Source: Trabulsiella odontotermitis
GTDB taxonomy: Bacteria; Pseudomonadota; Gammaproteobacteria; Enterobacterales; Enterobacteriaceae
DNA: 64,000 nt
Assembly: GCF_030053895.1 (NCBI RefSeq)
Contig: NZ_CP125781.1
Location: forward strand, 4,030,001 to 4,094,000
Reading direction: 5' to 3'
The notes below the pieces were generated by a model. The model was given only the letters and a program-made list of their open reading frames with translations, did no database searches and had not been told where the DNA came from. A program made the translations under genes and the position numbers. Below, one piece after another: positions 8,753 through 16,968 of this stretch (positions are counted from its first letter, which is position 1; every line of letters starts with the position of its first letter).

Positions 8753-9022
8753 AAAAAAGTCCCTCCACGCCCATAGCAGACGGGCGCAGTATGGTTTTCA
8801 GGCAGAGCAAAGCCATACCTGAAAGGCACAAAAATTGACTACAGGGACATCAACGACGTCACTGCCTCACCGCACCGGTAAGACAGCAATCACAGCCTTA
8901 CCGGAGCGAAAAAAATCCCCATCGATGGCGGGGAGTGGGATCGGGATCCATACAGCCTCCGGTAAGTGAAAGAAGAGATACCGCGCAAGTCAGCCAGATA
9001 AACAATGAAGCTTGTGCGAGGT
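8753..9022 (-). promoter_or_regulatory. mgtA 5' leader, Mg2+-responsive
   Basis: About 270 nt lie between the predicted start (about 9022) and the mgtA ATG, close to the length of the E. coli and Salmonella mgtA leader. In those species the leader switches between alternative hairpins and Rho termination according to Mg2+ and mgtL translation. The embedded mgtL frame and the matching length support homology; folding was not computed. Confidence 0.7.
8898..8951 (-). CDS. mgtL: MgtL leader peptide
   Basis: A 17-residue peptide beginning MDPDPTPRHRWGF. It matches E. coli MgtL (MEPDPTP...) in length, position and the alternating Pro codons at 3, 5 and 7. Slow translation of these prolines, or ribosome destabilisation on the acidic-proline start at low Mg2+, changes leader folding and raises mgtA expression. 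A GGAGG site precedes its ATG. It is too short for ordinary gene prediction. Confidence 0.88.
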   Translation of the reverse strand: MDPDPTPRHRWGFFSLR

Positions 9023-9029
9023 TGGCGTT

Positions 9030-9064
9030 ATCATACGACCGCGCAACTAAACCGGGCATCAACC
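9030..9064 (-). promoter_or_regulatory. PhoP-dependent mgtA promoter
   Basis: On the minus strand GGTTGA-TGCCC-GGTTTA (9048-9064) is a direct-repeat PhoP box with the required 5-bp spacer. Twelve bases further is TATGAT (9030-9035), a -10 hexamer. Box-to--10 spacing equals that of E. coli mgtA. It lies just upstream of divergent treR. Confidence 0.85.
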
Positions 9065-9144
9065 AGATTTTACCCATTGCGGTTTGGTTGAATAACAGTA
9101 GTCTCTGTTTATTCTGCAGCACTGACTGACTACGGGAATTGAGG

Positions 9145-10092
9145 ATGCAAAACCGGCTGACCATAAAAGACATCGCTCGTTTAAGCGGGGTGGGCAAATC
9201 CACTGTCTCCCGCGTGCTGAATAATGAAAGCGGCGTGAGCGAACGCACCCGGGAACGTATTGAAGCGGTCATGCTTCAGCACGGATTTTCCCCTTCCCGC
9301 TCGGCGCGCGCCATGCGAGGGCAGAGCGACAAAGTGGTCGCCATTATCGTCACCCGTCTCGATTCCCTCTCTGAAAACCTCGCTGTACAAACGATGCTGC
9401 CCGCCTTTTACGAACGCGGTTACGATCCCATCATGATCGAGAGTCAGTTTTCCCCGGCGCTGGTGGAAGAGCATTTAGGCATGCTGAGCCGCCGTAACAT
9501 TGACGGTGTGGTGCTGTTTGGCTTCACTGGCGTCACCGACGCGATGCTCGCGCCCTGGCAATCGACGCTGGTGTTGCTGGCACGGGACGCCAGCGGGTTT
9601 GCTTCGGTCTGTTACGATGATGAAGGCGCCATCGAGATGCTGATGCAGCGCCTGTACGGTCAGGGGCATCGCCATATCAGCTTTCTCGGCGTGCCGCACA
9701 GCGACGTCACCACCGGCAAACGCCGCCATGCCGCCTATCTTGCCTTCTGTAAAAAACGCAAAATCAACCCGGTTGCCGCGCTGCCAGGTCTGGCGATGAA
9801 ACAGGGTTATGACAACGTCGCGAAAGTCATGAACGCTGACACCACCGCCCTGCTCTGCGCCACCGACACCCTCGCCATTGGCGCCAGCAAATATTTGCAG
9901 GAACAACGCATCGACACTATCCAGCTGGCGAGCGTCGGCAACACACCGCTGATGAAGTTTCTTCACCCGGAAATTATCACGGTTGATCCCGGCTACGCCG
10001 AGGCGGGAAGCCGCGCGGCGCAACAGTTGATCGAGCAAATCAGCGGTCATGCCGAACCCCGTCAGATAGTGATCCCCGCCCGGCTCGCGTAA
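9145..10092 (+). CDS. treR: Trehalose operon repressor TreR
   Basis: A 315-residue LacI/GalR-family repressor. The N-terminal helix-turn-helix is LTIKDIARLSGVGKSTVSRV with hinge, followed by a periplasmic-binding-protein-like effector domain that binds trehalose-6-phosphate in E. coli. ATG 9145 gives the conserved start MQNRLTI; a TTG two codons earlier is less likely. It is divergent from mgtA and lies 127 bp upstream of treB, whose promoter holds the palindromic operator it should bind. Confidence 0.97.
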   Translation: MQNRLTIKDIARLSGVGKSTVSRVLNNESGVSERTRERIEAVMLQHGFSPSRSARAMRGQSDKVVAIIVTRLDSLSENLAVQTMLPAFYERGYDPIMIESQFSPALVEEHLGMLSRRNIDGVVLFGFTGVTDAMLAPWQSTLVLLARDASGFASVCYDDEGAIEMLMQRLYGQGHRHISFLGVPHSDVTTGKRRHAAYLAFCKKRKINPVAALPGLAMKQGYDNVAKVMNADTTALLCATDTLAIGASKYLQEQRIDTIQLASVGNTPLMKFLHPEIITVDPGYAEAGSRAAQQLIEQISGHAEPRQIVIPARLA

Positions 10093-10131
10093 CCCTCGCC
10101 TGTATAAAATGTGTGATCTTCGCTGCGTTTC

Positions 10132-10143
10132 GGGAACGTTCCC
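10132..10143 (+). promoter_or_regulatory. TreR operator
   Basis: The perfect 12-bp palindrome GGGAACGTTCCC, with the central CG typical of LacI-family operators, lies in the treR-treB gap, 77 bp before treB. A TGTGATC half-site resembling CRP lies just upstream but lacks a good second half. Confidence 0.8.
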
Positions 10144-10219
10144 ATTTACCGGATTTGAGGAAAGGCTCAGGATGCTCATCAGGTCATTACGCAACATCCT
10201 TCATCTGCCATGAGGCTTC

Positions 10220-11641
10220 ATGATGAGCAAAGTCAATCAGCAGGATATCGACAACCTGATCGATCTGGTGGGCGGGCGCGAGAACATCGCCACCGTCAGC
10301 CACTGTATTACCCGTTTGCGCTTCGTCCTGAACTCGCCCGCGAAAGCCAACCCGAAGGCCATCGAAGCATTACCGATGGTCAAAGGCTGCTTTACCAACG
10401 CCGGGCAGTTCCAGGTGGTCATCGGCACTAACGTCGGCGATTACTACCAGGCGCTGCTGGCCACCACCGGCCAGGCGTCTGCCGATAAAGAACAGGCGAA
10501 AAAAGCCGCGCGCCAGAACATGAAATGGCACGAGCAGTTGATTTCCCATTTCGCTGAGATCTTCTTCCCGCTGCTACCGGCTCTCATCAGCGGCGGCCTG
10601 ATCCTTGGTTTCCGTAACGTGATTGGCGATCTGCCGATGAGCAACGGCCAGACGCTGGCGCAAATGTACCCGTCGCTGAAAACGATCTATGACTTCCTGT
10701 GGCTGATCGGCGAAGCCATCTTCTTCTATCTGCCGGTCGGCATCTGCTGGTCTGCAGTAAGAAAAATGGGCGGTACGCCGATCCTCGGCATTGTGCTGGG
10801 CGTCACGCTGGTCTCGCCGCAACTGATGAACGCTTACCTGCTCGGTCAGCAGGCGCCGGAAGTATGGAATTTTGGCCTGTTCAGCATCGCCAAAGTGGGC
10901 TATCAGGCGCAGGTCATTCCGGCGCTGCTGGCAGGTCTGGCGCTCGGGTTTATCGAAACGCGCATGAAGCGCATCGTGCCTGACTATCTCTATCTGGTCA
11001 TCGTGCCGGTCTGCTCGCTGATCCTCGCCGTGTTCCTCGCTCATGCATTGATCGGCCCGTTCGGGCGTCTGATTGGCGATGGCGTGGCCTTCGCGGTGCG
11101 CCACCTGATGACCGGCAGCTTCGCCCCGGTTGGCGCTGCGCTGTTTGGTTTCCTGTATGCGCCGCTGGTGATCACCGGCGTGCATCAGACCACGCTGGCA
11201 ATTGATATGCAGATGATCCAGAGCATGGGCGGAACGCCGGTGTGGCCGCTGATTGCGCTTTCCAACATCGCGCAGGCCTCGGCGGTGGTGGGCATTATTA
11301 TTGTCAGCCGCAAACACAACGAACGTGAAATTTCCGTTCCGGCCGCTATCTCCGCCTTTCTCGGCGTCACCGAACCGGCGATGTATGGTATTAACCTCAA
11401 ATACCGTTTCCCGATGCTGTGCGCGATGGTGGGTTCCGGGCTGGCGGGTCTGCTGTGCGGCCTCAATGGTGTGATGGCGAACGGCATTGGTGTTGGCGGC
11501 TTGCCGGGCATTCTCTCCATCCAGCCAGCCTACTGGCAGGTTTACGCGCTGGCGATGGCCATCGCGGTAGTGGTTCCAATTGTACTGACTTCAGTGGTTT
11601 ATCAGCGCAAGTTCCGTCAGGGCTCGCTGCAAATTGTGTAA
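10220..11641 (+). CDS. treB: Trehalose PTS permease EIIBC
   Basis: A 473-residue inner-membrane enzyme IIBC that takes up trehalose and phosphorylates it to trehalose-6-phosphate. The EIIB domain carries the phosphorylated Cys29 in SHCITRLRF, and the EIIC domain has about ten membrane segments with GVTEPAMYG. Length and sequence agree with E. coli TreB. No EIIA domain is fused; in E. coli the glucose EIIA (Crr) serves. Two adjacent ATGs exist at 10220 and 10223. treC follows after a hairpin. Confidence 0.97.
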   Translation: MMSKVNQQDIDNLIDLVGGRENIATVSHCITRLRFVLNSPAKANPKAIEALPMVKGCFTNAGQFQVVIGTNVGDYYQALLATTGQASADKEQAKKAARQNMKWHEQLISHFAEIFFPLLPALISGGLILGFRNVIGDLPMSNGQTLAQMYPSLKTIYDFLWLIGEAIFFYLPVGICWSAVRKMGGTPILGIVLGVTLVSPQLMNAYLLGQQAPEVWNFGLFSIAKVGYQAQVIPALLAGLALGFIETRMKRIVPDYLYLVIVPVCSLILAVFLAHALIGPFGRLIGDGVAFAVRHLMTGSFAPVGAALFGFLYAPLVITGVHQTTLAIDMQMIQSMGGTPVWPLIALSNIAQASAVVGIIIVSRKHNEREISVPAAISAFLGVTEPAMYGINLKYRFPMLCAMVGSGLAGLLCGLNGVMANGIGVGGLPGILSIQPAYWQVYALAMAIAVVVPIVLTSVVYQRKFRQGSLQIV

Positions 11642-11648
11642 TGATGTT

Positions 11649-11671
11649 GGGGCGCGGGGCGCCCCTTTTTT
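11649..11671 (+). terminator. Intercistronic terminator between treB and treC
   Basis: GGGGCGC pairs with GCGCCCC (11649-11655 with 11659-11665) with a GGG loop and six T directly after. It lies inside the treB-treC operon, 15 bp before treC, so it probably lowers treC relative to treB rather than ending the operon. Confidence 0.75.
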
Positions 11672-11685
11672 AGCAGGAAAGCATA

Positions 11686-13323
11686 ATGAATACCCTTCCC
11701 CACTGGTGGCAAAACGGCGTTATCTACCAGATTTACCCCAGAAGCTTTCAGGACACGACCGGCAGCGGCACCGGCGATTTACGCGGCGTCACCGCCCGTC
11801 TCGACTACCTGCAGACACTCGGCATTGACGCCATCTGGCTGACGCCGTTCTACGTCTCGCCGCAGATAGATAACGGCTACGACGTGGCGAACTACACTGC
11901 CATCGATCCCACTTACGGCACGCTGGACGACTTCGACGAACTGGTGGCTCAGGCCAAATCGCGCAACATTCGTGTCGTGCTCGATATGGTGTTCAACCAC
12001 ACGTCAACGCAACACCCGTGGTTTCGTGAATCGCTGAACCCGGACAGCCCTTACCGGGAGTTCTACATCTGGCGTGATGAGCCCAACAACTGGCGGTCGA
12101 AATTTGGCGGCAACGCCTGGCAGTGGCACCCGGAGAGTAAACAATACTTTCTGCACCTGTTCGCACCAGAACAGGCGGATCTCAACTGGGAAAATCCGGC
12201 GGTACGCGCAGAGCTGAAAAAAGTGTGCGAGTTCTGGGCCGATCGCGGTGTGGATGGTCTGCGCCTTGACGTCGTCAACCTGATCTCCAAAGACCAGGCC
12301 TTCCCGGACGATGATCGCGGCGATGGCCGCCGTTTCTACACCGATGGCCCACGCGCACATGAATTTTTGCAGGAGCTGAGCCGTGATGTCTTCACGCCCG
12401 GCTACCTGATGACGGTGGGCGAAATGTCCTCCACATCACTCGAACACTGCCAGCAATATGCCGCCCTCGACGGGCGCGAGCTGTCGATGACCTTTAACTT
12501 TCATCATCTGAAGGTCGATTACCCCGACGGCGAAAAGTGGACGCTGGCAAAACCCGATTACGTCGCCCTGAAAGCGCTGTTCCGCCACTGGCAGCAGGGC
12601 ATGCATAACGTCGCCTGGAACGCGCTGTTCTGGTGTAATCACGACCAGCCGCGCATCGTCTCACGGTTTGGCGACGAAGGCGCGCTGCGCGATACCTCGG
12701 CGAAAATGCTGGCGATGGTGCTGCATGGCATGCAGGGCACGCCGTACATCTATCAGGGGGAAGAGATCGGCATGACCAACCCGCACTTCCGTCAGATAAC
12801 CGAATATCGCGATGTGGAAAGCCACAACATGTACGCTGAACTGGGCGCTCAGGGGCGTAGTGGCGATGAGCTACTGGCGATCCTCGCCAGTAAATCCCGC
12901 GACAATAGCCGTACGCCAATGCAGTGGTGCGCGCAGCCGCACGGCGGTTTCACCACCGGCGAGCCGTGGATCGGGCTTTGCGACAATTATCGCGAGATCA
13001 ATGTCGACGCTGCGCTGCACGATCCGGATTCGGTGTTTTACACCTATCAGCGGCTTATCGCTCTGCGTAAGTGTGAACCGATCCTGACCTGGGGAGATTA
13101 TGACGATCTGTTGCCGGAGCACCCGGCGTTGTGGTGCTATCGCCGCCAGTGGCAGGGGCAGACGCTGATGGTCATCGCCAACCTGAGCAATCTGTTCCAG
13201 CCATGGTCACCCCAGAACACAGACGGCGCCTGGAAAACCCTCATCAGCAACTATACGGAAACCGCACAAAAACCCGGCGATATGACGCTTCGCCCCTTTG
13301 AAGCGGTCTGGTGGCTGCAATAA
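11686..13323 (+). CDS. treC: Trehalose-6-phosphate hydrolase
   Basis: A 545-residue cytoplasmic GH13 enzyme that splits trehalose-6-phosphate to glucose and glucose-6-phosphate. The (beta/alpha)8 signatures are present: DMVFNHTS, nucleophile Asp in GLRLDVVNL, acid/base Glu in VGEMSS, and NHDQPR. The N-terminus LPHWWQNGVIYQIYPRSF is typical. It follows treB in the same operon. The start at 11686 has AGCAGGAAAGC upstream. Confidence 0.97.
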   Translation: MNTLPHWWQNGVIYQIYPRSFQDTTGSGTGDLRGVTARLDYLQTLGIDAIWLTPFYVSPQIDNGYDVANYTAIDPTYGTLDDFDELVAQAKSRNIRVVLDMVFNHTSTQHPWFRESLNPDSPYREFYIWRDEPNNWRSKFGGNAWQWHPESKQYFLHLFAPEQADLNWENPAVRAELKKVCEFWADRGVDGLRLDVVNLISKDQAFPDDDRGDGRRFYTDGPRAHEFLQELSRDVFTPGYLMTVGEMSSTSLEHCQQYAALDGRELSMTFNFHHLKVDYPDGEKWTLAKPDYVALKALFRHWQQGMHNVAWNALFWCNHDQPRIVSRFGDEGALRDTSAKMLAMVLHGMQGTPYIYQGEEIGMTNPHFRQITEYRDVESHNMYAELGAQGRSGDELLAILASKSRDNSRTPMQWCAQPHGGFTTGEPWIGLCDNYREINVDAALHDPDSVFYTYQRLIALRKCEPILTWGDYDDLLPEHPALWCYRRQWQGQTLMVIANLSNLFQPWSPQNTDGAWKTLISNYTETAQKPGDMTLRPFEAVWWLQ

Positions 13324-13744
13324 ATCACCTGGATCCAGGCAGGGTAGAAACCTGATCCGGTTTTTACCCTGCCGGTTGTCGTTAAGTGACGTGAGTCCGT
13401 GTTTTTGTTGAATATTTACTCAGAAAATTCTCATCAACATTTACATTCCCACCGATTCCCTGCTGATGCCCGTCTACTGCGCCACGCGCTTTTTACTTTG
13501 TTCTGAATCAATAAAAATGCAAACTTGTTTGATGCAAATCACTATATATAGAATTTAGAATGCACCTCGACCCAACATATAGTATTAATCGTCTATTATG
13601 TCATCAGCTCCCATCGAATTATGGCGGTGATGGGTGTGGATAAAACGGGTCATGGCCGAAGGAAGTGTTTGGTTGCACTATGAATAACGCCTTCCGCCAT
13701 CGTTCCGCCTCTGTGGATAACCTGTTCTTTTATATGGAGTGATC
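13324..13744 (+). promoter_or_regulatory. nrdDG control region with FNR site and NrdR-like boxes
   Basis: This 421-bp gap holds a near-consensus FNR site TTGAT-GCAA-ATCAC (13529-13542). Overlapping it is the NrdR-like box TCACTATATATAGAAT (13539-13554). A second AT-rich box, CAACATATAGTATT (13573-13586), lies about three helical turns on. TATTAT at 13594-13599 could be the -10. In E. coli, nrdDG is activated by FNR and repressed by NrdR. No gene was found in the gap. The second box fits the consensus less well. Confidence 0.72.
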
Positions 13745-15883
13745 ATGACACCGCATGTGATGAAACGAGACGGCTGTAAAGTGCCTTTCAAATCAGAACG
13801 CATTCAGGAAGCTATTCTGCGTGCGGCAAAAGCAGCGGGAGTCGATGACGCAGATTACTGCGCCACCGTCGCGGCAGTGGTGAGTCAACAAATGCAGGGC
13901 CGCACGCAGGTCGATATCAGCGAAATTCAGACAGCCGTGGAAAACCAGCTGATGTCTGGCGCCTACAAGCAAATGGCGCGTGCTTATATTGAATACCGAC
14001 ACGATCGCGACATCCAGCGCGAGAAGCGCGGTCGTCTGAATCAGGAAATTCGTGGGCTGGTCGAGCAGACCAACTCCGCGCTGCTGAACGAAAACGCGAA
14101 CAAAGACAGTAAAGTGATCCCGACGCAACGCGATCTTCTGGCCGGTATTGTCGCCAAACACTATGCCCGTCAGCATCTGCTGCCGCGCGACGTGGTGCAG
14201 GCGCACGAGCGTGGCGACATTCATTACCACGATCTCGACTATTCCCCTTTCTTCCCGATGTTCAACTGCATGCTGATCGATCTGAAAGGCATGCTGACGC
14301 AGGGCTTCAAGATGGGGAACGCGGAAATCGAACCGCCAAAATCCATCTCGACGGCAACGGCGGTTACCGCGCAGATCATCGCGCAAGTGGCAAGCCACAT
14401 TTATGGCGGCACCACCATTAACCGTATTGATGAAGTGCTGGCGCCGTTCGTTACCGCCAGCTTCAAAAAGCATCGTAAGGTCGCTGAAGAGTGGCAGATC
14501 CCCGATGCCGACGGCTACGCCCATGCGCGTACCGAGAAAGAGTGCTATGACGCGTTCCAGTCGCTGGAATATGAAGTCAACACGCTGCATACCGCCAATG
14601 GTCAGACGCCGTTCGTTACCTTCGGTTTTGGCCTCGGCACCAGTTGGGAATCGCGCATGATCCAGCAGTCGATTCTGCGCAACCGCATCGCGGGTCTCGG
14701 TAAAAACCGTAAAACGGCGGTCTTCCCGAAACTGGTCTTTGCGATCCGCGACGGCCTGAACCACAAGTTTGGCGATCCGAACTACGACATCAAACAACTG
14801 GCGCTGGAATGTGCGAGCAAGCGCATGTACCCGGATATTCTGAACTATGACCAGGTGGTGAAAGTCACCGGCTCGTTCAAAACCCCGATGGGCTGCCGCA
14901 GCTTCCTTGGCGTGTACGAAGATGAAAACGGCGAGCAGGTTCACGATGGCCGTAACAACCTCGGCGTCATCAGCCTTAACCTGCCGCGCATTGCGCTGGA
15001 AGCGAAAGGTAACGAAGCCGTGTTCTGGAAACTGCTCGACGACCGTCTGCAACTGGCGCGTAAGGCGCTGATGACGCGTATCGCCCGTCTGGAAGGGGTG
15101 AAAGCCCGCGTGGCGCCGATTCTGTATATGGAAGGCGCTTGCGGCGTACGTCTGAAAGCGGACGACGATATTTCCGGCATCTTCAAAAACGGTCGCGCGT
15201 CGATTTCACTGGGCTATATCGGCATCCATGAAACTATCAACGCGTTATCTGGCAACCAGCACATTTATGACAGCGCTGCACTGCGTGAAAAAGGCGTGGC
15301 GATTGTCCAGCGTCTGCGCGATGCGGTAAACCAGTGGAAAGACGAGACCGGTTATGGTTTCAGCCTCTACAGTACGCCGAGTGAAAACCTCTGCGACCGC
15401 TTCTGCCGTCTGGATACCGCAGAATTTGGCATCGTTGAAGGCGTGACGGACAAAGGCTATTACACCAACAGCTTCCACCTCGACGTGGAGAAAAAGGTTA
15501 ACCCGTACGACAAGATCGACTTTGAAGCACCGTACCCGCCGCTGGCGAGCGGGGGCTTCATTTGCTATGGCGAGTACCCGAATATTCAGCACAACCTGAA
15601 AGCGCTGGAAGATGTCTGGGATTACAGCTATCAGCACGTGCCGTACTACGGTACCAACACGCCGATTGATGAATGCTACGAGTGCGGTTTTACCGGTGAA
15701 TTCGAGTGTACCAGCAAGGGCTTTACCTGCCCGAAATGCGGCAACCACGACGCTTCTCGCGTGTCGGTCACCCGCCGCGTTTGTGGTTACCTCGGCAGCC
15801 CGGACGCACGTCCATTCAACGCCGGTAAGCAGGAAGAGGTGAAACGCCGCGTTAAGCATTTAGGTAACGGGCAGATTGGCTAA
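13745..15883 (+). CDS. nrdD: Anaerobic ribonucleoside-triphosphate reductase
   Basis: A 712-residue class III ribonucleotide reductase that makes dNTPs without oxygen using formate. The N-terminal ATP-cone is followed by the ten-stranded barrel. The C-terminal zinc site is CYECGF and CPKCGNH, and the glycyl-radical loop is RVCGYLGSPDARPF. ATG 13745 gives the conserved N-terminus MTPHVMKRDG; an in-frame GTG two codons earlier is less likely. The stop overlaps the nrdG start by one base, indicating translational coupling. Confidence 0.98.
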   Translation: MTPHVMKRDGCKVPFKSERIQEAILRAAKAAGVDDADYCATVAAVVSQQMQGRTQVDISEIQTAVENQLMSGAYKQMARAYIEYRHDRDIQREKRGRLNQEIRGLVEQTNSALLNENANKDSKVIPTQRDLLAGIVAKHYARQHLLPRDVVQAHERGDIHYHDLDYSPFFPMFNCMLIDLKGMLTQGFKMGNAEIEPPKSISTATAVTAQIIAQVASHIYGGTTINRIDEVLAPFVTASFKKHRKVAEEWQIPDADGYAHARTEKECYDAFQSLEYEVNTLHTANGQTPFVTFGFGLGTSWESRMIQQSILRNRIAGLGKNRKTAVFPKLVFAIRDGLNHKFGDPNYDIKQLALECASKRMYPDILNYDQVVKVTGSFKTPMGCRSFLGVYEDENGEQVHDGRNNLGVISLNLPRIALEAKGNEAVFWKLLDDRLQLARKALMTRIARLEGVKARVAPILYMEGACGVRLKADDDISGIFKNGRASISLGYIGIHETINALSGNQHIYDSAALREKGVAIVQRLRDAVNQWKDETGYGFSLYSTPSENLCDRFCRLDTAEFGIVEGVTDKGYYTNSFHLDVEKKVNPYDKIDFEAPYPPLASGGFICYGEYPNIQHNLKALEDVWDYSYQHVPYYGTNTPIDECYECGFTGEFECTSKGFTCPKCGNHDASRVSVTRRVCGYLGSPDARPFNAGKQEEVKRRVKHLGNGQIG

Positions 15884-16347
15884 TGCACTTTCATCAATAC
15901 TATCCCGTCGATATCGTCAACGGGCCTGGTACGCGATGCACCCTGTTTGTGTCAGGGTGCGTCCATGAATGCCCCGGGTGCTACAACAAAAGCACCTGGC
16001 GGCTCAACTCCGGACAGCCGTTTACCCAGGCGATGGAAGACCAGATCATCAACGACCTGAACGATACCCGCATTCATCGTCAGGGCGTGTCGCTGTCGGG
16101 CGGTGATCCGCTACACCCGCAGAATGTGCCGGACATTCTGAAGCTGGTACAACGCGTACGCGCCGAATGCCCGGGCAAAGACATCTGGGTATGGACGGGC
16201 TACAAGCTGGACGAACTCACCGACGCGCAAATGGCGGTGGTCAATCTGATCAACGTGCTGGTTGATGGTAAATTCGTACAGGACTTAAAAGACCCGGCGC
16301 TGATCTGGCGTGGCAGCAGTAACCAGGTAGTGCATCACTTGCGGTAG
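15883..16347 (+). CDS. nrdG: Anaerobic RNR activating enzyme (radical SAM)
   Basis: A 154-residue radical SAM activase that abstracts hydrogen from the NrdD glycine. The 4Fe-4S cluster motif CVHECPGC and the SAM-binding SLSGGDPLHP are visible. Length and sequence match E. coli NrdG. It overlaps nrdD by one base. It marks the left boundary of an accessory block that replaces the direct nrdG-cybC junction of E. coli. Confidence 0.98.
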   Translation: MHFHQYYPVDIVNGPGTRCTLFVSGCVHECPGCYNKSTWRLNSGQPFTQAMEDQIINDLNDTRIHRQGVSLSGGDPLHPQNVPDILKLVQRVRAECPGKDIWVWTGYKLDELTDAQMAVVNLINVLVDGKFVQDLKDPALIWRGSSNQVVHHLR

Positions 16348-16350
16348 TTC

Positions 16351-16641
16351 TTACTCATCCAGCCGTTTGTCCGCACTAGCGTAGACGGCTGATTTCTCTC
16401 GTTTTCCCACCGCAATGACCATCACCACAACAATTTCCTCTCTGACTTGATAAACCAGTCTGTAACCTGCTGTTTTTAATTTTATTTTATAGCAGTCCGG
16501 CAAATCATGCAGTCTGGCGGATTCAACGTGCGGGTGAACAAGCACCTCAGCCAGTTTCTTTTTGAACTGTGAACGGACGGTACTACCCAGCTTTTTCCAC
16601 TCTTTCAAGGCGCGGGGATCAAACTCCAGTTCATAGCTCAT
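16351..16641 (-). CDS. relE: RelE-type mRNA interferase toxin
   Basis: A 96-residue type II toxin of the RelE/ParE superfamily. RelE enters the ribosomal A site and cuts mRNA during starvation. The sequence begins MSYELEFDPRALKEWKKL and includes DCYKIKLKTAGYRLVYQV, the beta-sheet with basic residues that position mRNA, close to E. coli RelE. ATG 16641 overlaps the antitoxin gene by 11 bases; the longer upstream frame overlaps it further and lacks the family N-terminus. It is convergent with nrdG with only 3 bp between them. Confidence 0.92.
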   Translation of the reverse strand: MSYELEFDPRALKEWKKLGSTVRSQFKKKLAEVLVHPHVESARLHDLPDCYKIKLKTAGYRLVYQVREEIVVVMVIAVGKREKSAVYASADKRLDE

Positions 16642-16873
16642 CCAGCCTGACCTTAATGCCCTTTTGGGGATTAGCCAGCCGTTCACGCACGGTGCGCAGT
16701 AAGGCGTCTTCGGTATCGCTGACAGTCACCGTTTTCACCGGCATGCGACCGTTTTCCGCGAGGTATTGAAACAACAACCGAACGGCTTCTGTTGGGGTGA
16801 GATTGAGTTTATCCAGCACGGCGTATGCCTCTTCCTTAAGTTTGTCATCAAGTCTGACGTTAAGTGTGGCCAT
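16631..16873 (-). CDS. relB: RelB-type antitoxin
   Basis: An 80-residue antitoxin and autorepressor. The N-terminal ribbon-helix-helix is MATLNVRLDDKLKEEAYAVL and the C-terminal part wraps the toxin. ATG 16873 has GGAGG 6 bp upstream. It overlaps relE by 11 bases, so synthesis is coupled. The palindrome just upstream is the expected RelB/RelBE operator. Confidence 0.92.
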   Translation of the reverse strand: MATLNVRLDDKLKEEAYAVLDKLNLTPTEAVRLLFQYLAENGRMPVKTVTVSDTEDALLRTVRERLANPQKGIKVRLDEL

Positions 16874-16894
16874 TATGCCTCCGGAAAAAGAAAA

Positions 16895-16920
16895 GATGTA
16901 ATGCATTATAGCATTACATC
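16895..16920 (-). promoter_or_regulatory. relBE operator palindrome
   Basis: GATGTAATGC (16895-16904) and GCATTACATC (16911-16920) form a perfect 10-bp inverted repeat around ATTATA. A further GCATTACAT half-site follows at 16922-16930. The array sits 22 bp before relB, typical of cooperative autoregulation by antitoxin and toxin. Confidence 0.8.
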
Positions 16921-16968
16921 TGCATTACATTCATTTCTGGAAAGCGGCTCGCAGAACTTATCCCGCAC

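Noticed and set aside
13793..15052. 419-codon minus-strand open frame opposite nrdD
   Set aside because: A shadow of the highly conserved nrdD coding strand, with no ribosome site or family match.
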